Assembly: GCA_001648575.1 (NCBI GenBank)
Contig: LQXN01000063.1
Span: 1 to 64,000, forward strand
Direction: 5' to 3'
DNA: 64,000 nt
Source: Sutcliffiella horikoshii DSM 8719
GTDB taxonomy: Bacteria; Bacillota; Bacilli; Bacillales; Bacillaceae_I
Shown: one piece after another, positions 32,854 to 41,235 of the stretch
How the letters are laid out: each line of letters starts with the position of its first letter
Numbering within the stretch: position 1 is the first letter of the stretch
Made by a program: the position numbers and the translations under genes
The notes under the pieces: generated by a model
Seen by the model: only the letters and a program-made list of their open reading frames with translations
The model's database searches: none
Told to the model about the DNA's origin: nothing

Positions 32854-34506
32854 TTATTTGTCGATCCAAACGTCCCCATTTTTGTAGGACATTTGCTCTG
32901 GATAACGAAGGTCTACCACTTCGTCTTGGATTTTTTGTGATGGTGCTTTCGTTCTTAAGGATACGACAACGATCGTGATGATGGCTGCTGCCGCCCCGAA
33001 GACACCTGCTCCTGTGTCGATGATGCCAAGGACGGTGAAGCCGCCGTATTTTGCCGCAAAGATGTAGGATAGGGTGACACCAAGTCCTACAAGCATACCG
33101 GCGATGACACCTTGTGCGTTGGCACGTTTCCACCATACTCCAAGAAGGAGTGCCGGGAAGAAGGTTCCGGATGCGAGCGCGAAGGCCCATGCAACGATCT
33201 GCGTGATGGCTCCTGGTGGGTTAAGCGCTACAAGACCCGCAAGGACGGTAGCGGTGACAATGGTGACCCGGCCGACCATGAGACGATTCTTGTCGGTTGC
33301 ATTCGGTCTCATGACACGATAGTAGATGTCATGTGCGAACGAGGACGAGATAGAGATCATCAATCCACCTGCTGTGGAAAGAGCGGCTGCCATAGCGCCT
33401 GCCGCTACAAGGCCGATGACGAAAACACCAAGGTTGGCGATTTCCGGTGTGGCCATAACTACGATATCGTTTGCGATGATAAGTTCGTTCCATTGAAGGA
33501 TGCCGTCGCCGTTCGTGTCAGCGACTTGCAGTTTTCCTGTGTTTACCCAAGATTCTGTCCAGGCAGGTAGTTGGTCGATCGGTTGTCCTGCCACACGTCT
33601 CATCAGGATGAAACGGGAGAATGCTGCGTATGCCGGTGCGGAAAGGTATAGCAGGCCGATAAAAAGTAGTGCCCATGCGCCTGACCAGCGAGCTGCTTTC
33701 ATGGTGGAAACTGTGTAAAAACGGACGATAACGTGCGGAAGTCCTGCAGTTCCGGCCATCAGTGTGAACATGAGGGCCATGAATTGCCATTTGGTACCGT
33801 TGGTGAACGGTGCAAAATATTCGGATACACCGAGTTCCCTGTCGAGTTCTCCCATTGTTTGGACGATCTGGCCGTAGGAAAGCCATGGTAATGGGTTGTT
33901 TGTCAGTTGCAGGGACATGAATATTACCGGGATCAGGTAGGCGATGATCAGGATGATATATTGAGCCACCTGGGTCCAGGTGATCCCTTTCATACCACCG
34001 AATGCGGCGTAGAATGCGATCAGTACGACCCCGATCATGGTTCCGATTCTAGCATCCACTTCCAGTAAGCGGCCGATAACCACTCCTGAACCGGAAAGCT
34101 GGCCGATGGAGTAGGTGAAACTGATGATGATGGTACAGATGGCCGCGATGACGCGTGCGGTGTGACTGTTGAACCGGTCGCCGATGAACTCGGGTACGGT
34201 GTAGCGGCCGTATTTTCTTAATTGTGGTGCTAAGAGGAAGGTCAAGAGCAGGTAACCGCCTGTCCAACCCATTATGTATGCAAGTCCGTCGTAGCCGAGT
34301 AGCATGATGGTTCCGGCCATCCCGATGAATGACGCGGCACTCATCCAGTCTGCGCCGATGGCCATCCCGTTGAATACTGGCGGTACGCCGCGGCCAGCTA
34401 CGTAAAAGTCGGAGGTTTGTTTTGCTTTGTTGTAGATGGCGATTCCTATATAGAGTCCGAATGTGATCAAAATCAGTGTGAGTGAGACGAGAAACTGGTT
34501 ATCCAA
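32854..34506 (-). CDS. ywcA: Sodium:solute symporter, acetate permease type (ActP/YwcA-like)
   Basis: A 550-residue SSS-family transporter with about 13 helices. GRGVPPVFNGMAIGADWMSA and SFIGMAGTIMLLGYDGLAYI early, then SAASFIGMAGT-type sodium-site residues, are typical of acetate/pyruvate permeases. A loop at about residues 325-340, ADTNGDGILQWNE, has the residues of an EF-hand calcium loop. The start codon is TTG with GGGGG before it. A DUF485 gene lies upstream, the usual partner, and an exonuclease/DUF294 pair downstream. A cre-like site upstream of the group suggests CcpA control. Substrate by analogy: acetate or a similar short carboxylate. Confidence 0.88.
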   Translation of the reverse strand: MDNQFLVSLTLILITFGLYIGIAIYNKAKQTSDFYVAGRGVPPVFNGMAIGADWMSAASFIGMAGTIMLLGYDGLAYIMGWTGGYLLLTFLLAPQLRKYGRYTVPEFIGDRFNSHTARVIAAICTIIISFTYSIGQLSGSGVVIGRLLEVDARIGTMIGVVLIAFYAAFGGMKGITWTQVAQYIILIIAYLIPVIFMSLQLTNNPLPWLSYGQIVQTMGELDRELGVSEYFAPFTNGTKWQFMALMFTLMAGTAGLPHVIVRFYTVSTMKAARWSGAWALLFIGLLYLSAPAYAAFSRFILMRRVAGQPIDQLPAWTESWVNTGKLQVADTNGDGILQWNELIIANDIVVMATPEIANLGVFVIGLVAAGAMAAALSTAGGLMISISSSFAHDIYYRVMRPNATDKNRLMVGRVTIVTATVLAGLVALNPPGAITQIVAWAFALASGTFFPALLLGVWWKRANAQGVIAGMLVGLGVTLSYIFAAKYGGFTVLGIIDTGAGVFGAAAAIITIVVVSLRTKAPSQKIQDEVVDLRYPEQMSYKNGDVWIDK

Positions 34507-34646
34507 TCGTAGGTCCCCCTTTGGGTTCAGTGATATTTTTATCTCGGTTATTGTAAGATTCTTCTTTGTTTGTGAAAATCTCGGTTATGAGATTTTTGTA
34601 TATGAGATGCTTAAGTGTGAGATTCATAGGTGGATGGTCTGTTAGA

Positions 34647-34949
34647 TTAGTGGTCCAATGTTTTGCCTGCGCTCAGGACTTCGTTGGCTTTTTCGTCGAT
34701 GCCGTATTTAGCGTCGATTTTGTCGCTGACTTTGGCGTTGACGAACAGTAAGATGATGAAGGTGATGACGGAGCCTTGTGCGCCCATGTAGTAGTGGAAT
34801 GGGAAGCCTCCGAAAATGGTGAATTGCAAGGATTCGGCGAACAGGACAATGCCGAATGATACACCCAGCCAGATCGCCAAATAAATTAGAATGAACTTGT
34901 TCTTCTCTCTGAAATAAGCATCAGCAACGGATTTCTCGATTTTTTTCAA
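34647..34949 (-). CDS. ywcB: DUF485 membrane protein, symporter partner (YwcB-like)
   Basis: A 100-residue protein with two membrane helices (about 20-42 and 55-77) and a short basic start, MKKIEKSVADAYFREKNKF, typical of DUF485 proteins such as E. coli YjcH, which precede acetate permease genes. The start codon is TTG with GGAGG seven bases upstream. The gap of 140 bases to the symporter gene is larger than usual for the pair. The small protein is thought to help or regulate the transporter, but its mechanism is unknown. Confidence 0.88.
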   Translation of the reverse strand: MKKIEKSVADAYFREKNKFILIYLAIWLGVSFGIVLFAESLQFTIFGGFPFHYYMGAQGSVITFIILLFVNAKVSDKIDAKYGIDEKANEVLSAGKTLDH

Positions 34950-35017
34950 GGGTTTGCCTCCTTTGAATTTTGGTGATGGGTGTCGGGGTTTCGACGTTGA
35001 TGCTGAAATTCCTTTGG

Positions 35018-35028
35018 GGGTCTGACCC
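35018..35028. repeat. REP-like palindrome
   Basis: GGGTCTGACCC inside the sequence CCTTTGGGGGTCTGACCCCTTTTTT between the DUF485 gene and a small membrane protein gene. The T-run on the plus strand makes it terminator-like. Confidence 0.75.
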
Positions 35029-35090
35029 CTTTTTTAATTTTTTTATATTTTTTTTATGTTTTTTAAAGACTTTTACTTTTGTAGTTCTTG

Positions 35091-35273
35091 TTATCTAAGG
35101 CTGAAGATGAATTTGACGGTGTCGAGGAATGGTGCCGGTACTAGGGCGACTTCCACGACGGCGTAGGTGATCAGGGTTGCTATTGGGACTGCGAGTAGTA
35201 TGGGTCTTTGTTTTTTGATTGCCAGGAAGATGCAGGTGGCGGTGATGATTAGGAATAGGTAGAATAAGAACAT
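35091..35273 (-). CDS. Small two-helix membrane protein
   Basis: A 60-residue hydrophobic protein, MFLFYLFLIITATCIFLAIK followed by a short basic turn (KKQRP) and a second helix ending in VALVPAPF. GGAG lies about nine bases before the ATG, so it is probably translated. It is the first gene of the group leading to the DUF485 gene and the symporter, with a cre-like site just upstream. I do not recognise a family. It may be an accessory subunit of the transporter or an independent small protein. Confidence 0.6.
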   Translation of the reverse strand: MFLFYLFLIITATCIFLAIKKQRPILLAVPIATLITYAVVEVALVPAPFLDTVKFIFSLR

Positions 35274-35288
35274 TTTTGTTTCACTCCT

Positions 35289-35302
35289 TTGTAAGCGCTT
35301 TT
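35289..35302. promoter_or_regulatory. cre-like site
   Basis: TGTAAGCGCTTTTA matches TGWAANCGNTNWCA except near the last positions. It lies about 16 bases upstream of the start of the small membrane protein, where CcpA binding would block or tune the symporter group, in line with carbon control of acetate uptake. Confidence 0.4.
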
Positions 35303-35560
35303 ATTTTTTGTCGAATCTCCCTCCTTTTTAGCATTAAGCTTTTTCTGTATTAAAACAGAATTTTATAATAATTCTAATAATTAGATTATGGTATAAGCGT
35401 TGTTTCAAGTCAACTGTTAATTTTTAAAGAGAGTTCTACATTTTTCGCGGATTTTTTTAGATTGTGTATTAGTACAAATGTGGTGCGGATGTAATTCAAC
35501 TTGCTCGCCGGTCGAAAGTGTTTTGATTTGCCCGTGTATTAAATCGCGCATCATTTCTCG

Positions 35561-35588
35561 TTGACACCATTTTCAGGCTGTGTATAAC
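35561..35588 (+). promoter_or_regulatory. Sigma-A promoter of the P-type ATPase gene
   Basis: A perfect TTGACA and TATAAC, 16 bases apart, about 80 bases upstream of the start codon. Confidence 0.65.
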
Positions 35589-35667
35589 AGTATTTTTTTT
35601 AGGAATAGTATGTAGTGAATAAAGTTCGGGTATAGACTGTGTAAGTCTGTTAAGAAAGGAGCTATAT

Positions 35668-38274
35668 ATGGATAAATTCTATAAGTTACCCTTTGAAGAA
35701 GTGATGAAGACTATTAAAGTTACAAAGGATGGCCTTACTGATTCTGAAGTGAAAGAAAGACAGGAGCAGTATGGTTTTAATGAACTTGGAGAAGAACAGC
35801 GAAAAAGCACCTTTCAGGTCTTTTTGGAGCAGTTCAAGGATTTTCTTGTCATTATTCTTATCGTAGCCGCTTTACTATCTGCCTTTTTAGGGAAATTTGA
35901 AAGCACCATCGTGATTGTGGTCGTGGTTATCATCAATGCCATTCTTGGAACCGTCCAGCATGTAAAGGCGGAACAATCGCTCAAAAGCCTGAAAAGCCTG
36001 TCCTCTCCCACTGCCAAAGTTATAAGAAATGGAGATAAAGTTGAAATACCATCCAGGGAAGTCGTGGTTGGAGATATACTCTATCTGGATGCGGGGGATT
36101 ACATAAGTGCGGATGGCAGGATCATCGAAACCCATAGCCTTCAGGTAAACGAAAGCTCCTTGACCGGTGAATCCATCAGTGTTGTTAAAACCCTTGATCC
36201 GATTGATGAGGACGATGTTTCCATCGGCGATAAGACGAATATGGTATTCTCCGGGAGCTTTGTTACATATGGGAGAGCTGTAATTGTCGTAACTGAAATC
36301 GGACAGAAAACGGAAATCGGTAAAATCGCCAACTTGATGGAAAGTGCCAAAGAGAAGAAAACACCGCTTCAGATGAATCTTGATAATTTTGGAAAGAAGC
36401 TTGCCATTGCCATTATCATCATTGCTGTTCTTATTTTTGCGATTGATATCATTCGGGGACGTACGTTGATTGACTCCTTCATGTTTGCCGTTGCCCTGGC
36501 TGTCGCGGCCATACCGGAAGCATTAAGCTCCATTGTGACCATCGTACTTGCGTTTGGCACACAAAAGATGGCAAAGGAAAATGCCATTATTCGAAAGCTT
36601 CATGCAGTAGAAAGCCTCGGAAGCATCTCTGTCATTTGTTCAGATAAGACCGGTACCCTGACACAAAATAAAATGACCGTGCAGAAGGTGTTTCTGGATT
36701 CAGAAATCCATGAGCATGACAAATTGAAACTCGACCAGGAGCTGCATGAAAAATTCCTCCTTATGCAGCTTTTGTGTAACGATGCAGAGACCACCAAAGA
36801 TAAGGAGATTGGAGATCCAACCGAGATTGCCTTGGTGGATTTTGGCGAAGAAATCTATGAATTGGACGAAATGAAAACAAGAAAAACCTACCCTAGACTG
36901 AAGGAAGTCCCATTTGATTCTGACAGAAAGCTGATGAGTACTGTCCATACCCTAGATTCCAAACAGGTACTGATCACCAAGGGTGCCGTTGATGTTTTAA
37001 TGGATAGGGTGGTGAAAATAGAAACGTCAGATGGCATATCCAATTTTTCAGAAGAGGACAGGAAGAAAATCGACGAAGTGAATCATTCCTTTTCGGAAAG
37101 CGGACTGCGTGTGCTGGCTTTTGCTTATAAAGAGGTGGAGAATTATGAGAATATCTCGACAAAGGATGAACAAGACTTAATTTTTGTCGGATTGACTGCC
37201 ATGATGGATCCTCCCCGTGCGGAGTCTAAGGAAGCGGTCGAACGATGCATTTCAGCAGGCATCAAACCTGTGATGATCACCGGAGACCATAAAATAACCG
37301 CTTCTGCGATTGCAAAGGAGATCGGGATTTTCCGAGATGGAGATAAAGCGGTGGAAGGATTTGAGCTCGAAAAGATAAGTGACGAGGATTTAAAAGGCAT
37401 GGTAGAGGACATTTCCGTTTATGCACGAGTATCCCCAGAGCATAAAATACGGATTGTTCGAGCTTGGCAGGAAAAAGGGAATATCGTTGCAATGACCGGC
37501 GACGGAGTCAACGATGGTCCTGCATTGAAACAAGCGAACATTGGAATCGCCATGGGGATCACAGGAACGGAAGTGGCCAAGGATGCCTCTTCCATGGTCT
37601 TGACAGATGATAACTTCTCCACCATCGTTAAGGCGATTGCCAATGGAAGAAGCATCTATGCCAACATCAAAAATTCCATCAGGTTCCTGCTTGCCGGTAA
37701 CACCGCAGGAATTCTATCTGTTCTTTATGCTGCTATCGGCGGATTGCCTGTTCCATTTGCGCCAGTGCATCTGCTGTTCATCAACTTGCTGACAGATAGC
37801 CTGCCGGCGATTGCCATTGGTCTTGAACCTCATAATAAAAAAGTGATGGATGAAAAACCGCGGGATGTGGAAACCCCGCTTCTCAATAAAGTATTTGCAG
37901 CCCGGCTCCTTAGTGAAGGATTCCTGATTGCCGTGGCTACCCTGATCGCGTTTCATATCGGACTCACCATGGACAATCCTTTGACAGCAAGTACCATGGC
38001 TTTTTCCACACTATGTCTTGCCCGACTGTTTCATGGCTTCAACGCACGTTCCAGACAGTCGATATTCAAAGTCGGACTGTTTTCGAACCTCTACTTGATA
38101 GGGGCAGTCGTCATAGGCATCGCACTCCTGCAGCTTGTTCTGCTGGTTGATCCATTAAAGGGGATATTTGAAGTTGCCACACTAACTTCTACCCAGTTCG
38201 GCTATGTCTATGGTCTGGCACTTATGCCACTTGTTCTGATTCAACTGTATAAGTTGATTTTTGTGAGAGATTGA
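35668..38274 (+). CDS. Calcium-type P-type ATPase
   Basis: An 868-residue P2A-type cation pump with the usual ten helices. N-terminal cation-ATPase segment FEEVMKTIKVTKDGLTDSEV; actuator motif SSLTGES (about 160); PEALSSIVTIVL in helix 4 (about 290); phosphorylation site CSDKTGTLTQ with Asp326; hinge MTGDGVNDGPALKQANIGIA (about 610). The helix-4 PEAL and helix-6 motif HLLFINLLTDSLPAIAIG are as in SERCA/PMR1-type calcium pumps, so it likely exports Ca2+ (or Mn2+). Close in kind to YloB. AAAGGAG lies seven bases before the ATG. It is transcribed alone: promoter upstream, terminator after. Confidence 0.92.
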   Translation: MDKFYKLPFEEVMKTIKVTKDGLTDSEVKERQEQYGFNELGEEQRKSTFQVFLEQFKDFLVIILIVAALLSAFLGKFESTIVIVVVVIINAILGTVQHVKAEQSLKSLKSLSSPTAKVIRNGDKVEIPSREVVVGDILYLDAGDYISADGRIIETHSLQVNESSLTGESISVVKTLDPIDEDDVSIGDKTNMVFSGSFVTYGRAVIVVTEIGQKTEIGKIANLMESAKEKKTPLQMNLDNFGKKLAIAIIIIAVLIFAIDIIRGRTLIDSFMFAVALAVAAIPEALSSIVTIVLAFGTQKMAKENAIIRKLHAVESLGSISVICSDKTGTLTQNKMTVQKVFLDSEIHEHDKLKLDQELHEKFLLMQLLCNDAETTKDKEIGDPTEIALVDFGEEIYELDEMKTRKTYPRLKEVPFDSDRKLMSTVHTLDSKQVLITKGAVDVLMDRVVKIETSDGISNFSEEDRKKIDEVNHSFSESGLRVLAFAYKEVENYENISTKDEQDLIFVGLTAMMDPPRAESKEAVERCISAGIKPVMITGDHKITASAIAKEIGIFRDGDKAVEGFELEKISDEDLKGMVEDISVYARVSPEHKIRIVRAWQEKGNIVAMTGDGVNDGPALKQANIGIAMGITGTEVAKDASSMVLTDDNFSTIVKAIANGRSIYANIKNSIRFLLAGNTAGILSVLYAAIGGLPVPFAPVHLLFINLLTDSLPAIAIGLEPHNKKVMDEKPRDVETPLLNKVFAARLLSEGFLIAVATLIAFHIGLTMDNPLTASTMAFSTLCLARLFHGFNARSRQSIFKVGLFSNLYLIGAVVIGIALLQLVLLVDPLKGIFEVATLTSTQFGYVYGLALMPLVLIQLYKLIFVRD

Positions 38275-38291
38275 AAAAAGTATGTGCAATG

Positions 38292-38329
38292 ACCTGTATT
38301 CCATTATCCGCTGGAATACAGGTTTTTTT
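38292..38329 (+). terminator. Terminator of the P-type ATPase gene
   Basis: A 12-base stem, ACCTGTATTCCA with TGGAATACAGGT, an eight-base loop and seven T. Confidence 0.9.
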
Positions 38330-38340
38330 ACATAAAAATG

Positions 38341-38360
38341 ACCGAGCAGTGCTGCTCGGT
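38341..38360 (-). terminator. Terminator of the lipoprotein gene
   Basis: ACCGAGCAGTGCTGCTCGGT is a near-perfect palindrome; on the minus strand it is followed by CATTTTTATG. Confidence 0.7.
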
Positions 38361-38378
38361 TGGGGATGGATTGGCGGT

Positions 38379-38873
38379 TTATAGTGTTTCATCTTCGTAC
38401 TCTACCCCGTGTTCATGCATGAGGTCTTCGAGTTTAATCTGGAATTGGCGGATTTTGGCGCGGCCTTCATCCAGGTGTTCGTTTGCTTCAAATACTTTAT
38501 CGTAGTCTTGTTGTTCGAGGGCGACCCTTATCTTTTTGAACCCTTGAAGCTGGGCGTTGCTGCCTTCGATGTAGATTTCATGGATTTCTCTGACGGCTTC
38601 GGTTTTGGGGCGGATGCTTTCTAGCTTTGTGATGAATTCTTCGTAGGCTGGAATGGTGACGGTGTCGATGATCTCGTACATGGTCCAGTCGTCTGTATAG
38701 TTTTGGCCGGAGACGCTGCCATAGGAGTCGATGGCCTCAAATTCCAGTTCGGCTACTTTTGGCAGCTCGGTATTTATATAGTTGATGAGGTCATCTTTCT
38801 CCGAGTCGGTGGTGGAGCAGGCTGATAGCAGCATAACAAGTAACAGGGCAAACAGGCAGAGTTGTCTTTTCAA
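38379..38873 (-). CDS. Helical lipoprotein of unknown function
   Basis: A 164-residue protein with a lipoprotein signal ending in LLSAC (Cys19), so it would be anchored to the outer face of the membrane. The rest is alpha-helical and acidic, with regularly spaced charged and hydrophobic residues (for example IPAYEEFITKLESIRPKTEA and LEQQDYDKVFEANEHLDEGR) that suggest a helical bundle. I do not recognise a named family. GGAGG precedes the ATG. The gene has its own terminator and stands between the Ca-ATPase and pcp genes. Confidence 0.85.
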   Translation of the reverse strand: MKRQLCLFALLLVMLLSACSTTDSEKDDLINYINTELPKVAELEFEAIDSYGSVSGQNYTDDWTMYEIIDTVTIPAYEEFITKLESIRPKTEAVREIHEIYIEGSNAQLQGFKKIRVALEQQDYDKVFEANEHLDEGRAKIRQFQIKLEDLMHEHGVEYEDETL

Positions 38874-39151
38874 CGGTGGATTGCCTCCTTGTGAGATGGA
38901 TTCTACCTCTTACCATATTTCGGGATGGATTTGTCTTATTACAGTTGGTGGGGAAATGGGGTTGTTTGCTGAGGAATTTGCTGTTTGATCAGGTAGGGAG
39001 AGAGAGCCACTTGGTTATCGGTAAAAAAAGGGCCAGAAGTCTCTCCTGTACCCTATTTATCTATTTAAAGGTTTATATATGGTGATGCACTATTGAGAAT
39101 ATGTGTGGATTTTGGTACAAATTTTTTTGATTGTAGAATTGAGCCCTTCAC

Positions 39152-39805
39152 TCACATCGTTTCAATTGTCAGTTTGATAGCTGCAGTCAGGTCAGCCTGG
39201 GACCAGCTTGGTGTGTTGTTTAGCTGGGTCGCAAGCTGGTGTGAGGCTGGAATGTGGATGAAGCCTGCCGGGATTTGGGCTGTTTTTGGTTCATCTGTTT
39301 CAGTAGGGTTGGCCGCTCTATTGGCGTTTTGATGCGCAAGCTGGTGCAGGACGGCATACATGACGTTATTACATAGGTAGGTCCCTGCTGTATTGGATAC
39401 TTTTGCAGGAAAGTTATTTTCGTTTAAATGGTTTACCATCGCGCGGATCGGCAAGGTGGAAAAGTAGCCGTCGGGGCCTTGTGGGTTGATTGGTGCATCC
39501 TGAAGCACGACTCCATTATTATCAGGTGCACCACCAGCATCCTTACAGTTGATCGCAATTCGCTCTGGTGTTATGTGCGCACGACCCGCTGCAAGCCCGA
39601 GGGAAACCACGGCATCTGGTTGTAGCTCCTCCATATACTCCAATAACAACTTTTCCGATTCGGTGAAATCAACAGGCAACACCCTGCTTATGACTCGGTA
39701 GTGACCAATTATCTGATGGTCCAATTCCTTGACAATCTCCTCTGTTGGATTGATCTTAAAATTCAAAAACGGTTCAAAACCGGTTAGAAGTAGGGTTTTG
39801 GTCAT
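39152..39805 (-). CDS. pcp: Pyrrolidone-carboxylate peptidase
   Basis: A 217-residue cysteine peptidase that removes N-terminal pyroglutamate. LLLTGFEPFLNFKINPTEEI opens the fold. Catalytic residues are Glu81 (ITPERIAIN), Cys145 (SNTAGTYLCNNVMY) and His184 (GFIHIP). The His is about 16 residues later than in the classical B. amyloliquefaciens enzyme because of a Thr/Glu-rich insert at about 160-178, so the order is intact but the spacing is unusual. GGAGG lies about seven bases before the ATG. It is a stand-alone cytoplasmic enzyme. Confidence 0.93.
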   Translation of the reverse strand: MTKTLLLTGFEPFLNFKINPTEEIVKELDHQIIGHYRVISRVLPVDFTESEKLLLEYMEELQPDAVVSLGLAAGRAHITPERIAINCKDAGGAPDNNGVVLQDAPINPQGPDGYFSTLPIRAMVNHLNENNFPAKVSNTAGTYLCNNVMYAVLHQLAHQNANRAANPTETDEPKTAQIPAGFIHIPASHQLATQLNNTPSWSQADLTAAIKLTIETM

Positions 39806-39847
39806 GATGGAAGACCTCCTTTTATTTTGGAAGCGGAGGGACGGTTT

Positions 39848-39878
39848 TGGCTCCTCGATCGATGTTCGAAGGAGCCAG
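39848..39878 (-). terminator. Hairpin after the chromate transporter pair
   Basis: TTGGCTCC pairs with GGAGCCAG around a partly paired TCGA-rich loop; on the minus strand the hairpin is followed by AAAACCG rather than a T-run, so termination efficiency is uncertain. Confidence 0.45.
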
Positions 39879-39899
39879 TGAACCGGCCCACCTGCTTAT

Positions 39900-40430
39900 T
39901 CAAAGTAATATTGCTCCGTAAACTAATGCTCCCACAATGACGTAGGCGGGGTGCACTTTCCATTTTTCAAGAAGTAGGTAGCTCGCGATAATTAGAAACA
40001 CTGTTTGGATGGTGCCGCTTGCTTCGTAGGATTCGGCGAAGAATCGGAAGGCCATGACACCAAGCAGGAGTGCAATGGTTGGTCGCACATAGTTGGACAT
40101 TCTTTTTACTTTTGGTGAGTCCCGGAATTTGTAGAGCAGGCTCATGAGGGCGACCATCAGGATCAGTGATGGTGCGACGGTGGCGAATACACCGACTGCT
40201 GCGCCTAGGATGCCTGCTTGTTCGTAGCCTATGTAGCCGGCCATTTTGGTTGCGATCGGTCCTGGCAGGGCGTTTCCGAGTGCGAGTACTTCACTGAATT
40301 CTGAGACGGTGAGCCATCCGTAGCGGTGGACGACTTCGTTTTCCACAAGCGGAATGGACGCGGGGCCTCCCCCGTACCCGAGTATGCCCGGTATGAAAAA
40401 GGCGAGGAAAATCTCCCAGTAGATCATCAT
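39900..40430 (-). CDS. ywrA: Chromate transporter half, C-terminal type (CHR)
   Basis: A 176-residue half-size CHR-family protein with about five helices. IPGILGYGGGPASIPLVENE (about 14-33) and LGNALPGPIATKMAGYIGYE (about 51-70) are the hallmark motifs. Short CHR proteins work as a pair of homologous subunits with opposite topology, and the partner is the gene directly upstream, whose stop codon overlaps this ATG. GGAGG lies nine bases before the start. The pair exports chromate, or may have another anion as its natural substrate. B. subtilis YwrA/YwrB correspond. Confidence 0.9.
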   Translation of the reverse strand: MMIYWEIFLAFFIPGILGYGGGPASIPLVENEVVHRYGWLTVSEFSEVLALGNALPGPIATKMAGYIGYEQAGILGAAVGVFATVAPSLILMVALMSLLYKFRDSPKVKRMSNYVRPTIALLLGVMAFRFFAESYEASGTIQTVFLIIASYLLLEKWKVHPAYVIVGALVYGAILL

Positions 40431-40990
40431 GGTTGGGTCCCTCCTTTTTCAGGTTTTGGTTTGTCTTTTTTCAGGACAGCGGCTGCGAGTAGCAGGGCAA
40501 TGACGATTCCTGGATGGAGGCCAAGAATCTCAATGAATAGGAAACTAGCCAGGATTAGGAAGATGGCTGCCGTCCAGCCCAGCCCTTTTTGCGATTTTGA
40601 TAGAAAGTCCCATGTCAGGACAGCGAGCAGGACGCCGACAACGGGCAGGACTGCTTTGGTCATGCCTTGCACCCACGCTTGGTCTTTGATGCTTGAGAGA
40701 GTGGTCAGCAGGACGATCATGAGTATGATGGTCGGGATGATGGAGGCCAGGACGGCGTTCATCATACCTGTGTAACCGCCGACGCGGTAACCGATGTAAC
40801 CGGCCATTTTGGTATTGATTGGTCCGGGCAAGGTGTTGGCGAGTGCGAGGATGTCCGAGAAATCATCATCTGAAAGCCATTTATACTTGCCCACTACCTC
40901 CTTATGTACAAGCGGAATGCTGGACGGACCGCCGCCATAACCCAACATCCCGACACGGAAGAATGCGATGAATAAGTCCCATTGCTTCAT
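40427..40990 (-). CDS. ywrB: Chromate transporter half, N-terminal type (CHR)
   Basis: A 187-residue partner of the preceding half transporter. FRVGMLGYGGGPSSIPLVHK (about 11-30) and LANTLPGPINTKMAGYIGYR (about 50-69) parallel the other subunit, showing they arose by duplication. About six helices; a basic C-terminal tail, KKDKPKPEKGG, faces the cytoplasm. Its TGA overlaps the ATG of the next gene, so they are translationally coupled. GGAGG precedes the ATG. It is near the gamma-glutamyltransferase gene, as ywrB and ywrD are near each other in B. subtilis. Confidence 0.9.
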   Translation of the reverse strand: MKQWDLFIAFFRVGMLGYGGGPSSIPLVHKEVVGKYKWLSDDDFSDILALANTLPGPINTKMAGYIGYRVGGYTGMMNAVLASIIPTIILMIVLLTTLSSIKDQAWVQGMTKAVLPVVGVLLAVLTWDFLSKSQKGLGWTAAIFLILASFLFIEILGLHPGIVIALLLAAAVLKKDKPKPEKGGTQP

Positions 40991-41067
40991 GGTGCTGTGG
41001 TTCCTCCTTTTGTGAAGAGGGGCTGACTGACTGTGCTCTACTTTGCTTTGGTGCTTTAGTGGAGTGG

Positions 41068-41222
41068 GGGTCAGACCCCTCTTTAGTTCTTTACTGCTTT
41101 AACGGAGAGCGGGTCAGACCCCTCTTTAGTTCTTTATTGCTTTAACGGAGAGCGGGTCAGACCCCTCTTTAGTTCTTTATTGCTTTAACGGAGAGCGGGT
41201 CAGACCCCTCTTTAGTTCTTTA
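41068..41222. repeat. 43-bp tandem array, each unit carrying a REP-like palindrome
   Basis: Four units beginning at 41068, 41111, 41154 and 41197, each starting GGGTCAGACCC followed by CTCTTTAGTTCTTTA and a spacer ending in TTTAACGGAGAGC. The middle two units are identical; the first differs at one base after TTTA and the last is cut short. The array lies between ywrB and the gamma-glutamyltransferase stop codon. Confidence 0.9.
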
Positions 41223-41235
41223 GCTCTTCATCTCT

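Larger units (their letters stand above)
35274..35667. other. Divergent regulatory region between the symporter group and the P-type ATPase
   Basis: About 390 bases. It contains a cre-like site at 35289-35302, a single Spo0A-box-like TTTGTCGAA near 35307-35315 and a sigma-A promoter for the ATPase at 35561-35588. No coding frame is supported. Confidence 0.5.

Noticed and set aside
41068-41222. CRISPR array reading of the 43-bp tandem
   Set aside because: The whole unit repeats, with no variable spacers, and there are no cas genes in the window.
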